From Tigriopus japonicus (Eukaryota > Arthropoda > Copepoda > Harpacticoida > Harpacticidae), in NCBI GenBank assembly GCA_010645155.1, contig CM021315.1:3584612-3648611 (forward strand): DNA of 64,000 nt, written 5' to 3'. Position 1 is the first letter of the stretch; each line of letters opens with the position of its first letter. Positions 1-11,313 of this stretch are shown here, one piece after another. The translations under genes and the position numbers were made by a program. The notes under the pieces were generated by a model, which saw only the letters and a list, made by a program, of their open reading frames with translations, did no database searches and was not told where the DNA came from.

Positions 1-172
1 TCAGAGGATGACTCAACGAAGGATATATTACAGAATACCACTTACGGCCTAGTTACTACAATAGAAACTCAACGGAACATTCACTTTGTTGAAATAACCT
101 CTCAATTTACAACAATGACAGGCTGTACTATAATTCGTCCTGAGAAATTAAGATGTCCTTGTCTCATGTTAG

Positions 173-3100
173 CGCCTGGAGAATGGAATGAGTGGGGACC
201 ATGGAACAGTTGTGCAAGCCTTCCATGCGGACCAACACCAGGTCAGCAATCACGAAGTAGAACATGTGGTGCTCTTCCAGGAGCTAAGCCTTGTCCCATT
301 GAAGATCCGGTCGAGGAGTTCTCACCATGCCCACAGGACTGCAAAGGTAAAATATCAAAGAAAAGTTTTACGAAAAATTGTAAACAATCAAAAGCAAACA
401 ATTCTATTTACATGCAGCTGGAGGTGAGTTCACAAATGAATCGAATATTTGCATCGCGAGGTTTCTACTTTAGATGACCCCAACCTTCAAAATGCTAAGT
501 GACTTTTAATTCCATGAATAATATGAAATTGATTTTGATTTTTTGGGCACGTGCGCATACATATAACCAGACTTTAACAAGGTTTCTAATGAATGTGGAT
601 CGGTGTGTCTGCTTTGTAACTTGGATATGTTTTCTTGTGGCCCCAGTCACCACTTATGAACATAATTTGCTCAATCATCCCGCTCTCCGAACGTTGCATT
701 AGAAATGGTTTATATCAAGAAAAAAATCATCCCCTTTTTCTCAACATTTAAAGTGTTAATTCCATTTTTCGAGGAAGGTTTCGATTTTTTAATCAAAAAA
801 CGAAAGAAAGTAGAACATTGGCATTAAATGGTTGCAGTGAACATACGCACTTTTTGAAAGCTTTTGCGGATCGATGTGTATAAGAGAAATGTTCGGCTTT
901 TTGTCTAAGAACAAGTGGTCTCCCCGAACTTAAAATCACATGCATGACATTGAATTGAGAGGGTAAACACTTGCCCTTAACATAACTGTATCCCGAATAA
1001 AAACGGGTAATTTATTTATGGCTAAAATTCAGTGATACCAATCAACACAAACAGTTTTCTACATACATGTATGTAGAGCGAGGATTGAAAAGTTTTACTT
1101 AAAACTTTTTAATCCTCGCTCTACATATATGTATGTAGGAACCTGTTTTTTTAATTGTTGGGTGCTAGGGTCAGAGGTTTTATCCTCGCCCGGCCAGCGC
1201 AGCCAGCCATCACATCATCCATTTTTTCCGATAGGCATTCTCATGTCCGGTATCAGATTGGTTCGTTTTCATTTGGGATACGGTTATGTTAAGGGCAAGT
1301 ATTTCCCTTCTCAAACTTGCTTTCGCATTTTATCGAAACTTCAAGTAAAACAAACTTTTTCCGCGTTTTCAAGACCCCAAATACATTTTTTAAATCTAAA
1401 TGACCTAAAAAAGGTCGCCAACTTTTTTCTAAGTGAAAGAAGGAGAAAAACAAATTGAACTAAAAATCGAGGACAAAAATAAATTGTATACTGAAAAAAA
1501 CTCAATTTGAGCCATTTTTTGCTGCAAAAACTTTTTTGGCCATTTTTCGCTAAACACACTTTTTTTGCCAATTTTATCTGAAAAACTTTTTAGTCATATT
1601 TTTTACTAAAAAACTTCTTTTTTGACAGTTTTTTAAACATTTTTCCATCCCCTTCCTGTAAGTATTTTGTATATTACGCTTGTGGCTTGATAATCTTTGC
1701 GTTTTATCTCCGTGGCTGCATGGTGTTCCTTCTAAATTGAGACCGAAAGTGTCCTCCCTTTACTGCGCCATATTTTCAAATTTGACGCTTCCTGTCAAAC
1801 AAAATGTTTTTGTTATCCTTTTGTCAAGATTTTTTGCTCGCAACAAATTTTTATCTGAGAGTTTTGAATTTGAGAAAGTGGCCTCTGAGCAGACCTGTTC
1901 CAGATACTTTGAAAAAGTATCTAGATAAGGTAGTATTTTCCGCAAAATATCTAGAAAAAGATAGTTTAAGATACTTCTCAAAAAATGTATCTAGATAAAG
2001 ATACCTCAAGATACTTTCCTGAAAAATTATCTAGATAAAGATATTTCAAGATAGTTTGCCGAAAAAAATATCTAGATAAAGATATTTCAAGATAATTTGC
2101 CAAAAAAATATATAGATAAAGATACTTCAACATACTTTCCCGAAAAAAGTATCTAGATAAAGATAAAAGATAAACTATCTTTGCTCTTTATCTTTTATCT
2201 AGATAATATAATTGAACAGGTCTGCCTCTGAGCTTCCCTGCAACAAGATCCGGATCCTTCTCATAATTCATGGCTAGTCCAAAAATAATTTGAAGATGTC
2301 TTTATCATTTCTGGGCAAGGATGAATATCCTCATTCATCTTCAGGCCTGTTTGTATAAACTTTTCTATTGCGTCGATTTTTGAAGAGGAAGGCATATGCC
2401 ACTGTCATTCCAAATATCATCGCATAAAGGGCCAATCTGATCGAGGTTCGTCCTTGTGTTGGGGATGCAGTTGGAAGACTCAATGTTGTTGTGAAGACCA
2501 AACCTTGACAAGAGCATCTTGTAATGCAAAAACACTTTTAGTGAAATGAGGAAGTAAGTAAGTTATGATACGAAAACTGGGTCTCAGTTTGGAGGATACA
2601 CCCGGTAGTATACTTTGAAAATGTCATCGAACTTAACGTCCTGAAGACATTTTGAGGGATGTTGACGTTACATGTTGTTGACCAAAAACCCTCTTTCTTT
2701 TCAGCCTTTGATGTGTCTAACCATGGCACGGGAACCTTGGGAGATTGGGAATATTGTCCTAATACATTCCAAGTGAATCAATTCAACACCAAATGGGATG
2801 ATTTCAAAGGTGTATCAGGAGTGAAGTTGGTATGCAATGACCCTGGGGAAACGGAAATTACTAGTGATGCTTGGGGAGGGAGTGATTTCCCTGTGGAATT
2901 ATTTACATGTTCAGAAGGTTACACCAAGATCAGGGCTCGATGGCAACCAGACGGAGGTGGATTAGTGGGTAAGGATTAGTTGTAATTCATAAAAAAATAT
3001 AGGATCGACATACAAGATTTGACACAAATATGCGCATAACTTTTGGGGTTTGAGCGCCATGTCTCTCTAAAATTTGAATAAGCCTCAAATTTAGCTCAAA

Positions 3101-4970
3101 CAATATGTCAAGACATGACCATGAGTCGCAATAAAAAAAGGACCTTGAAAGACTTGAATACACTCAACTACACACATACTGAAAGGTTGAGATACTTCAG
3201 CCTTGAAAAATGTATCTTGGATCAGGTCGCAACAAAATCTCTTAGAGACAGGCAGTTAGAGAGATACCCCTAAATACACATAACTTCAATTGTTATATAT
3301 CAGAAAAAAGATGACTTTGGATATCAGGCAAACCCTCCAAGGAAGGATCTGGATGAACTGCCAAGTCTGCAAACTCAATGGTTCTTCTAGATATAAAAAC
3401 ACAAAATACAAATGACCGGGGACAGGCAAAATTCGCTAATAAACATTAAGTTTTAGTTAACAAGATTCGTATGAAAACAAGCCCAAAAAAACGAACATTA
3501 TATTTGAAAAGGGTCAAAATCGCAATAAAAGTACAGAAAATTACAATCAACTCAATCAAACAAAGACTTTACCCACATAAATCGGTAGATACTTTCTTGT
3601 CTTCTGCTTGCTGTTTCTCAATTGATGTTTCTATGTGTATTTTGGTAGGTACAAATTCTTACATGCAGAAGTATTCTTGAATCAAATGGATTAAACTGAA
3701 TTCATTGTGCGATCGATAAAAAAGAAAAAATCGCTCCAAAAATTTGATTTTTGTCGAAAAATAAAAAAAAGGCCGATATTTTTCGACCAACAGATTAAAA
3801 AACATTTTTGGATCTAAAACTGAGCAAAATTTGAAAGCTTTTTTGTAGTTGGAAATGTTAAAAAATGTAAACTTTCTCTTGTCGTAAAAATGGTTCCCTT
3901 ATTCAAATTACAAGGTTATTTGCTGATTCTAGGTAAAAAAGTCAAAAACAAAACGGTCATAAGTAAAAAGGTCACAGTAAATATCACAGTAAAAAATCAC
4001 TTTTGCAACGACATTATTGTGTTCCACGCGGAATATTTTAGGAGCCCATGGGTAGATCTTGAAAGAAGGGTGTAATTTTGCCCCTAAAATGGTTAAATAA
4101 CACCCTTCTCCATGATTCGCCGGATCAGAGGCGGGTTGGAATCAATGTTCTAAAAGATATTAGGAATGACTTCTTGTTGAAGATACTTCCGAGACTTTTT
4201 TCTCGGCATGCATAACTGTGTTCCACCTGGCTAATCTTGGGGTCCTATAGGACAATCTTCAACCATGGAAGATACCAGGGGGCCTGGGTCATCCGCTTGG
4301 ATACCTCCGGGGCTGCGCAGGTCTGTGACCTTTTTACTTCGGCCCTTTTATTGTGTATGTTTGGCGGTGACCTATTTACTGTGACCAATTTACCGTGACC
4401 AATTTACCGCGCCCCTTTTTGTTACTCACCTAATCAAATCGAGTTCGTTTTGAGAATCATTCAAATGCTGCTAGATTTTGGGAATATTCCCAAAATGTGT
4501 CATTCTTCAAGTTTGGATTGAAAATATAAAAGAATACCCGATACATTTTGGTTCTGGCCCAACAACTTGTTCTAACAGAATTTTAATTGGAAATTTCAGA
4601 ACAAAAGACGGATCTTCAAGTGGAAGTTAAAGCACCATGTTAAAATTATAGCCCTTTAGTCAAATTGGCTTTGGAATTTTTTTTTTACTGTTTTTGGTAA
4701 TCTTTGCATCGAAATTATCTAGCAGCACTTATGAATTTCATTTCAGATGATCATGGTGTGACTTGCTTCGAGTTATTTTGTCCAAGCACTGGATTGTGGC
4801 AAACCCCTGTGTGTGAAGACTCTAATCTCAGTGTAGAAACACTTACCACGGATTGCCCATCTGGCCAGGCCTTGTGTGGAATTCAAACACGATTTTTCTA
4901 CCACATTTTTGACGACATGGCTGTCTCGGATGTGAAAATTGAATGTTGCCGATTACCTCCTACCAATTAA
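173..4970 (+). CDS. Gene A: secreted-type TSP1 + VMO-I protein, 5' end outside window
   Basis: Three phase-matched exons are visible: 173-346, 2705-2968 and 4747-4970 (stop TAA 4968-4970). All internal junctions are GT-AG and phase 1. The first exon encodes one thrombospondin type-1 module: a WNEWGPW start, an SRSRTC core and six cysteines ending CPQDC. Exons two and three together encode about 160 residues resembling VMO-I, with DWEYCPNTFQVNQF, LVCNDPG, WQPDGG, then GVTCFELFC, ALCGIQ and a terminal IECCRLPP. TSP1 modules usually bind matrix or glycans; VMO-I is a beta-prism egg-coat protein, so an extracellular coat or matrix role is inferred. The frame is also open from base 1 to 172, but position 173 fits the phase 1 TSP1 exon pattern of gene B, so I prefer an acceptor at 171-172. 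Signal peptide and any earlier TSP1 exons would lie upstream of the window. Gene B, on the opposite strand at 19-38 kb, has the same module order. Confidence 0.8.
1059..1138. repeat. 80-bp near-perfect palindrome (snapback MITE)
   Basis: The two halves, about 39 bp each, are reverse complements with only two or three mismatches. Each reads CTACATACATGTATGTAG then AGCGAGGATT, and they meet at a short AT-rich centre. It would fold into one long hairpin. It sits in the first visible intron of gene A. A tiny foldback MITE is the likely origin. Confidence 0.75.
1146..1264 (-). repeat. 5'-truncated copy of a tRNA-headed SINE
   Basis: This matches the 3' two thirds of the SINE at 20283-20520 by eye, sharing GGCATTCTCATGTCC and the 3' block TGTTGGGTGCTAGGGTC next to a T run (an A tail on the minus strand). 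The tRNA-like head is missing, as expected from incomplete reverse transcription. Confidence 0.65.
1890..2224. mobile_element. hAT-like MITE with an internal minisatellite
   Basis: An exact 8-bp duplication CCTCTGAG (1882-1889 and 2225-2232) flanks 11-bp inverted ends CAGACCTGTTC / GAACAGGTCTG. The interior is a tandem array with a period of roughly 50-60 bp, built on TATCTAGATAAAGATA followed by CTTTCCCGAAAAAA. It has no coding capacity. The 8-bp target site and CAG terminus fit hAT. Confidence 0.8.
2331..2534 (-). CDS. Possible C-terminal exon of a type I membrane protein
   Basis: The minus strand is open for 67 codons between a candidate AG acceptor at 2535-2536 and the stop at 2331-2333. 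The peptide has a short cysteine-containing start (CSCQG), a Ser/Thr-rich stretch, and one hydrophobic helix (LALYAMIFGMTVAYAFLF). A stop-transfer cluster KNRRNRK and a short acidic tail follow. That layout is typical of the last exon of a single-pass receptor or adhesion protein. It lies inside the first visible intron of gene A on the opposite strand. No upstream exon was found, so it could be a chance frame or part of a gene whose other exons lie within the intron or beyond. The family is not recognised. Confidence 0.35.
   Translation of the reverse strand, partial: CFCITRCSCQGLVFTTTLSLPTASPTQGRTSIRLALYAMIFGMTVAYAFLFKNRRNRKVYTNRPEDE
2969..4746 (+). other. Intron of gene A, no gene seen
   Basis: The intron runs between the two VMO-I exons. 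It is AT-rich with poly-A and poly-T runs. Around 4110-4420 there is a moderately GC-richer stretch without a coherent frame on either strand. No inverted termini were recognised. Confidence 0.6.
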
Positions 4971-5107
4971 GCAATGTTTGAAATTGAGGCTTTTATATCA
5001 AAAATGCATATCCTACAAAGGAATTTTCAATTTGACAACCAAAGTCAATCGAGAAATTCTCCATTTTAATTCAATTTTTCACAAATTATTGACCAAACCC
5101 TGATAAG

Positions 5108-6326
5108 TAGGGACGGGCAAATAGTGTAAAAAGATTTTTGGTAACATAAAACCATTTTTCTGCAGTTTTGCACTTTTCACCTTTATTTGCACTTTTTGTT
5201 TACGTTTTTGGCTAAAATTGACAAATTGTTCAGAAAATGTAATGGCTTTTGAAAGAATTTTTAGTTTCAAGATCAAATTTTGAATTACTCGAAAAAGCTT
5301 GCATTTGCAATCAACCATTCTTAGCACCTTGAAGAAATATGTGCATTTCAGACGCAAACCTCACACTTTATTCACCATCTTGGCTTAATCTATAACATCC
5401 TGTTTGCTAAACTAAAGATTAGACAAAAGAATCTCATTGCATGCAACCAACAAATAGCAAACCTAAAAAAACTCATGTTACGGTAATGGAAGGATCTACA
5501 AACAATATAGATTGTAGAATTAGGTTCGCTGCCTACAAAGATCGCTATTTCTAAAAAAGGTCGTTATAAACTTAAAATCATCAAGCTAAGGATACATCAA
5601 TGTAGCAGTACACATTGTTTAATTGACTTGGAGATATTACTTTTAAGTTCCAAAAGTATTTGAGAACAGTTTTGATGTGATGAGACATTGAATGCCACAT
5701 TTGAAATTGAGTTCTGTTAATTGGGCCATGGGCCAAATTTTGAAGTAATGTCACTAAAAACATGCTTAAAACACATTTATGACTATTTTCTTTGATGCAA
5801 TTGTTAGGCACACGTGGGTATTTTTCTGTTCAATTTTGAATGTCTATTTTTGAACAACTTGGAAGGACAAAAACGGAGTGAGGTAAAGCCATATAAAACA
5901 ATTGCTAAATATATTTCAACAATATTTTAGGTAAATACATCCACGAGACCACCTTAGGAATGAAAAATTCAGAAGATTGTTGACTAGGGTATTTTTCATG
6001 ACTTTACATCCTTTTTGCTAGTGACCTAATTAATAGAACTCTATTACTTGTGCGGCATTGTCTCTTCGCCTCAAACTAGTCTCAAATGTCTTTAGAACTT
6101 GTAAATGACTTTTCCTGCTCAATTAGGAGCCGTGGGTACTCCATGAATGACGTTTTAAGTCCAAATGCAAGTTAATTGCTCTTTTTTGACATTTATTTGC
6201 TCTTTTTTTGTCATTTATTTGAACTTTCAACATTTTTCTGCACTTTGTTTTGCACTTTTGGGCACTTTTTTTGCAACTTTTGGTAACTAAAAGTGTAAGA
6301 TTATTTGCACTTTCTGCCCGTCCCTA
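5108..6326. mobile_element. 1.2-kb non-autonomous hAT-like element
   Basis: An exact 8-bp target duplication CTGATAAG (5100-5107 and 6327-6334) flanks inverted ends of about 28 bp beginning TAGGGACGGGCA. TAGGG ends with 8-bp target sites are the hAT signature. No long frame resembling a hAT transposase was seen on either strand, so it is a MITE or decayed copy. Confidence 0.85.
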
Positions 6327-6334
6327 CTGATAAG

Positions 6335-6943
6335 TAAGCCACAACAAAACAACCTTCTATGAAAAATTTGTGCTTAACTGTACACGGGGGTTAAAATTTC
6401 TGTTTAAGTATTTGCCCAAATGCCAAGGCATCCAATTACGATTTTTGATGTCAGTGTTATAATAAAGATATCTTGTGAATTCATACATATTAAAAGTAGC
6501 TCAAATAACTATATTAATTCACTTAAACCAATTAAAACCAATATATTTTTCCAAACCATATTAATAAATATTGAGAGTGTCCTTAGTTATGAATTGATGC
6601 GAAATTTGATCAATATCTATTGAGTATATTAATAACCATCATTACTTGAAGGCTTCAAAATGCATCGAATTATGCCATGAAATGTTCCGGCTATATGTTG
6701 CAGCGATTGCTAACCAAAATAATTTACATTTTCGATGTCGCAAAAATAAATGATAATTTTTCGTTTCTCTATGATTCTGTCTTGATTGTAAGATTGATAT
6801 ATAATATAACTTAAAACTGACTTAAAGTGTTCACTTTTCAATGAGTTTTTCGTAAATCATCGTTGATGAGGTAGAATTACATAAATTTATTTTAGGATTG
6901 GATTATTAGTTATTAGATTATTATTATTATTTAGTTAGAGCCC
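6335..6943. other. AT-rich spacer, nothing recognised
   Basis: This very AT-rich stretch lies between the hAT-like element and the LINE. The only frame above 60 codons (6420-6623) is low-complexity Ile/Asn-rich and resembles nothing I know. It is treated as non-coding. Confidence 0.6.
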
Positions 6944-7571
6944 ATTTTAGTACAGTCAACCAATTGGTTGACCATATTGAGCAGATCATTGAGGGGCTTG
7001 AAAGTCACGGGTCAGTTGATGTAGTCTATCTTGACTTTGCCAAGGCCTTTGATAAGGTAGATCATGGTCTTTTGCTCGATCAACTCAAAGAGTTTGGGAT
7101 CCAGGGTAAAGTCCTGAATTGGATTGAAAGTTTCATGAGTGATAGGAAGCAAATAGTCAAGGTTGAAGGATCATTTTGAGGCATGTATGATGTCAAGTCA
7201 GGTGTTCCACAAGGTTCAATCTTAGCTCCTCTTTATTCTCTTTATTGCTCCTCTCTAGAAGTTTAGAACAAAAGCCAGTATTTCCTCATATGCTGATGGC
7301 ACAGCATATAAAAAAATTTCCACAAAATTAGTTTGTGGAAGGAATGGTCAGGACTCAAAATGTTTAGTTGAGGACTTGGAGAAAGTCTACTCTTGGGTTG
7401 GCGAGAGTAATATGGCATTGAACGGGATGAAATTCCGTACAAAATTAGATATTCCACTCAAAGACAATGGAGGTTGTGATATTGAGTGGTAGGAGTTGTC
7501 ATCCAAGATGATGGAAAGTTTGATGAGCATATCCAATTGAAAGTGGGGAAGGCATTTCAAACATGTGGCTG
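6944..7571 (+). pseudogene. LINE (CR1/Jockey-type) reverse transcriptase, left part, 5'-truncated
   Basis: The frame opens inside the RT palm with VDVVYLDFAKAFDKVDH (about 7015-7070), a hallmark of CR1/Jockey-group non-LTR retrotransposons. SGVPQGSILAP follows after a stop. The catalytic YADD box is altered to YADG (about 7288), and several stops and frameshifts follow. The frame is cut at 7571 by the Ty3/gypsy element and resumes at 16154. The same protein region is present in the second LINE at 34.9-36.5 kb. This copy is dead. Confidence 0.85.
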
Positions 7572-7712
7572 TAAAGTGGAAGACAAATGACCGGTATTAA
7601 CACCTCAGATAATCAAAATCGAATCCCATATATTCTTTGCCATAACCAGTAGAGAGTATATATACAGTATTGGCCAAGAGCGAGCATTCTCCTTTCCGAG
7701 CACTCCGCTACA
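7572..7712 (-). repeat. 3' LTR of gypsy element G1
   Basis: This 141-bp block matches 16017-16153, with about three substitutions and one 4-bp indel in a TA-rich tract (TATATATACAGTA versus TATATAGTA). On the minus strand it begins TGTAGCGG and ends near CCACTTTA(CA). Confidence 0.85.
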
Positions 7713-7736
7713 AGGGCTCCCTGCCCAGATCCGGAG

Positions 7737-8406
7737 TTATCCGGGTCGATATCTATCTGGTGGTCTTGTGTGTCTCCCTGATCGCGTAACATTCAAGTCG
7801 GAAGAAAGAGAAGCATCTAAAGTTGCAGGCTTTAACCGATCAATTGAAATCCACTTCATTAAACCATTGATGTCCATTTGGTTTAATGCCATTCCATAGG
7901 TTTTCTCTGAATCACTTTGAATGGACCCTCATACGGAGCTTCCAAAGGTTTTTGCACTTTGTCTACCCGCACCCAGACATATGAACATGTCTGTAATTGA
8001 GATGAAACAAAAGAGTCCATGAAATTGGCTCGGAGTAGGAATTAAATCCCTTGAGATCACTTCGAAGTTCTCGGACAAGATCTCCCGGAGACACATTCCC
8101 CACTGTGTCTTGACACACTGCACCTGGCACACGTATCGTCGTTCCGTACAACAATTGTGATGGAGAAAATTGTGAATCTTCTTTGGGTGTACAACGGACC
8201 CCCAACAAGACCCATGGTAAATGATGCACCTAATTGAATCCTGCTAATCGAGCCCTCAGTATGTCCTTCAACTGTCGGTGTAACCTTTCTACCATCCCAT
8301 TAGATTGTGGATGATAAGAAGTTGTATGATTGAGACGAGTACCCAGCAATTGCGAGAGCTCCGCCCATAAACTTGATGTGAATTGAGCCCCTCTATCACT
8401 GATGAT
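7737..8406 (-). pseudogene. G1 integrase, C-terminal half
   Basis: The minus-strand frames give the catalytic-core end (DRGAQFTSSLW, then YHPQSNGMVERLHRQLK with the core Glu). A stretch typical of Ty3/gypsy integrases follows (LPWVLLGVR.T.KED..FSPSQLLYG), then a chromodomain-free tail with ISIDRLKPA, ending at a stop at 7737-7739. Stops and frameshifts occur around 7880-8240. The reading breaks at 8406, exactly where the hAT-like insert begins, and continues at 9242. Confidence 0.85.
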
Positions 8407-9241
8407 TAGTTAGGGCTAGGGAAAAATTTTTTTACATAAAAAAATATTTTTTACATTTTTTTGCCAATTTTACGTGAATATGACATTTTAATTTTATTTG
8501 ACATTTTTCGGAAAATAATTTAACATTTTCTTAACATTTTTTGTACTTTTTGCTCAAAAATGCCATCCCAAAACCGGTTCTGAGGGACCAATTAATCATA
8601 TGAATGCTTGAAATTTCCCGCCAAAATTTCCCGCTAAAGTTGTCATTGTTCAACTTCACATTTTATGATGCCAATTAATCAAAATCTTTGGAAAGGGGAA
8701 AAAAGTGCCCTTAAAGTTCTTTTTGTTATTGTGAAAAAGTTCACATCAGAAACTTTGTGACCCTTATTTCTGTGATTATTTTACGTGGGCTAAATAGCTA
8801 TGTGTAGAGTAAAGTATGTTTTAAGTTGGCGCTGATGCCATTATTTACTCAGACTTTCATATCTATTGCCTTTTAAAGGTTCTGAATGTGCTATCTGACT
8901 TATAACATAAACTGTTTTGACGTCAAGCTTATAAAAACACCCCGCTATGTGAAGCGCAACCTCCCGTTTTTTTAAGCTAGAGTTTTGACGGCATTATTTC
9001 CTTCAGATGTCTGGTCACACTGTCTTACGTAGAATTCTCAAGTCCTCCACACATCTAGTCCCATTTCTCACACATTTCGTTGACTTTTTTGCCCTAATTT
9101 TTAACATTTTTTTGCTCTTTTTGCTCTAAATTTCAACATTTTTTGCCCTTTTTGCCCTATATTTCAAATTTTTTTGCCCTTTTTCCTTACATTTTAATTA
9201 CATTTTTTGGACGTTTTTCCAACATCTTTTCCCGGGCTCTA
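8407..9241. mobile_element. hAT-like MITE inside the G1 integrase
   Basis: An 8-bp duplication CTGATGAT (8399-8406 and 9242-9249; 9 bp if the preceding A is counted) flanks an AT-rich non-coding insert. The ends are imperfect inverted repeats (TAG.TAGGGCTAGGGAAAA versus TAGAGCCCGGGAAAAG). The duplicated bases fall inside the IIS codons before the second catalytic Asp of the integrase, so this insertion is later than G1. Confidence 0.8.
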
Positions 9242-9899
9242 CTGATGATACATTCAGGAACTCCAAAGCGTGAGATCCAATGGGCGAGAAAAGCCCGGGC
9301 GCAAGTAAGGGCGGTTACATCTGACATTGGAATCGCCTCTGGCCACCGTGAGAACCGATCAACAATGATCAAAAGATACCGTTGCCCGCAAAATTGATCC
9401 AATGGGCCCACGATATCGACGTGCATCACCTTAAAACGATCCGACGGAATCTCCATGTGCTCAATCGGGTAGCGCGTGTGACGGGTAATCTTAGCACGTT
9501 GACATTGAAGACATTCTTTGGTCCATGATGTCACATCCCGATTCAATCCATGCCAAATGAAAAACTTGGATAGCAATCGCTTTACCGCTCGAGATCCAGG
9601 ATGAGCGGTATTGTGGATCGAATTGAAGACCGTTCGCCTTAGAGTATTAGGCACCCATGGGCGTGGTTTGGCCAATGACACGTCACACAACAACGTTATA
9701 CCTGGAGCGAATTCCACCCTTTTAAATCGCAAAGTGGTCAAAGACGATGCCACCATGGGCGTTTCCGGATCAATCAATTGCGCGTCCAGAAGTGACTGAG
9801 CCGTCACCGCTTCATGAACGGCCATCACGCGAGAGAGAGCATCAGCCACGACATTGCTTTTTCCCGACACATGTTGAATCACAGTTGTGAACTCCGATA
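9242..9899 (-). pseudogene. G1 RNase H tail and integrase N-terminal half
   Basis: The open minus-strand frame carries the linker SGKSNVVADALSRV that follows gypsy RNase H. An HHCC zinc-binding integrase domain comes next (IHNTAHPG, then CLQCQRAKI), then the first catalytic Asp in MHVDIVGPLD, and FSRWPEAIPM. The continuation is at 8398 and below. Its upstream junction near 9900 abuts the foldback insert. Confidence 0.88.
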
Positions 9900-9906
9900 T
9901 CGCGAT

Positions 9907-10268
9907 ATAGAGGTTGTGAAGAATTGATTGTTGTCTTTTGCCATGGACACTGCCATGACCTGCCGCGTAGACATCGCTGTAGGCCAGCCAGCACTGTCCA
10001 GGCACTTAGAAAGAGACAAATTACCTAATATTTCAAGTAAATTTGCCAACAATGTCACCAACCAATGTCCTTTTTGATATCGATAAACAATTATGATACT
10101 TATTTATCAGTACAATATAACACATATTGCAAAATAGTTAAAATTATGTTAAGTTTTGTCTCTTCACGAGTGCATGGACAATGCTGGCTGGCCTTTAGCG
10201 ATGTCTACGCGGCAGGCTGGTGGGGCGGGAATAGAGGGGGACAACAATCAATTGTTCACAACCTCTAT
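9907..10268. mobile_element. Foldback element between G1 RNase H and integrase
   Basis: Inverted arms of about 110 bp (9907-10016 and 10151-10268) share TGCTGGCTGGCCT, GATGTCTACGCGGCAGG and ACAACAATCAATTGTTCAC-like blocks. They flank about 135 bp of AT-rich sequence. The G1 protein frame stops on one side and resumes on the other. No clear target duplication was seen. An exact copy of the right arm recurs at 11686-11813. Confidence 0.65.
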
Positions 10269-10284
10269 GAAAGACAATTGACGC

Positions 10285-10735
10285 TGTTGACGATAAGAGA
10301 CAGGGTCCGAGCGTTTGGCAAAGGCAAAGATTAGTGGCTTATGATCCGTAAAAAGACACAAATCCTGTCCCTCGATGAAATGGCGAAAATGCTTGACAGC
10401 CAAATAAATTGCCAAAAGTTCTCAATCAAAGGTGCCATATTTCATTTCCTGCGGTCAAAGTTTTCGAGAAAAGAATGCCAATGGTCTCCACTGACCCTGA
10501 ATCTTTTGCTCCAGTACCGCACCCACAGCTACACTGGAGGCATCGGTTGTCAGCGCATACGGGGCTGACGCGCAGGGAAGGAGCGAGAGTTTTGGCTAAG
10601 CCTGGAATGAAGCGATGGTAAAATCCTATCATGCCGATAAATTCTCTCAGATTCTTAACTGAGCTTGGAAGTGGGAAATTTTGGATGGCTTGGACTCTAT
10701 GAGATAAAGGCTGAATTCCCCATTCATTTTTTTGG
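10285..10735 (-). pseudogene. G1 RT connection and RNase H
   Basis: On the minus strand the frame resumes after the TIR element with SSVKNLREFIGMIGFYHRF, the conserved Ty3/gypsy RT thumb motif. A degraded RNase H follows with LCLFTDHKPLIFAFAKRSD (DHKPL motif) and YRQQRQL. A frameshift separates the parts near 10430. It continues below the foldback at 9899. Confidence 0.85.
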
Positions 10736-11222
10736 TTAAGGTCTAGTATTTCGGACCGGGCGTGCGTTAAACTTTAGGAGAGGGAGAGGGAGGAGAGTAC
10801 AGGAGAGGGAGAGGGGAAACCCAGGGTGGCCGTGTTTTGCTAGGTTTTGCTTAAGTTAGAATTTTTCATGACACAATAAATAAAAAATGCGCTCAAGATG
10901 TGTACTAGCTTATTTAAACCCGGCTTAACAGATCCTCGTGCAAGGTGATTTTGCTGAAAAGACCTGTCCCTGGATTTACCACATAAGCCTGATGTTGGAG
11001 TTACCAGCTAATGTTAATAGTAGTTGAATGGGGCAAAAAGCTGGACAGAACTTTGGATTGCACTTAATGATGTTCATTATTTTCAGTTAGGCCAGCTCAA
11101 AAAATTGACCTAACCACTTATTCCATGATTAAAAATCCGTTGCTCTACTATTGAAATGTGTTGTTAGGAAGTCCCTCATTTCAGCAGTTTTTTGAACAAC
11201 ACGTTTGGTCATCCTTAGTCAG

Positions 11223-11313
11223 TAACTGGTATGATTCCAAATAGTCCAATCTCTCTCTCTCTTTTTACTTCTTTGCTTCTAAATCTTCCTTAGTGACAGG
11301 ATCGGTACTGGAC
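11223..11313. repeat. Inner inverted arm, left (partner 14473-14571)
   Basis: About 90 bp from AACTGGTATGATTCC through a CT repeat to GACAGGATCGGTACTGGAC occur in reverse complement at 14473-14571 with near identity. The two arms bracket the G2 gag-pol and lie inside the outer TIR pair. Confidence 0.8.

Noticed and set aside
1..172. Upstream coding continuation of the first TSP1 exon of gene A
   Set aside because: The frame is open, but all TSP1 exons of gene B start in phase 1 just before the WxxW motif, and an AG at 171-172 gives that exactly. Kept as a possibility only.
6420..6623. 67-codon Ile/Asn-rich frame
   Set aside because: AT-rich low complexity; expected by chance.
9143..9397. 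Plus-strand 84-codon frame with hydrophobic start
   Set aside because: Shadow of the hAT insert and the minus-strand gypsy integrase.
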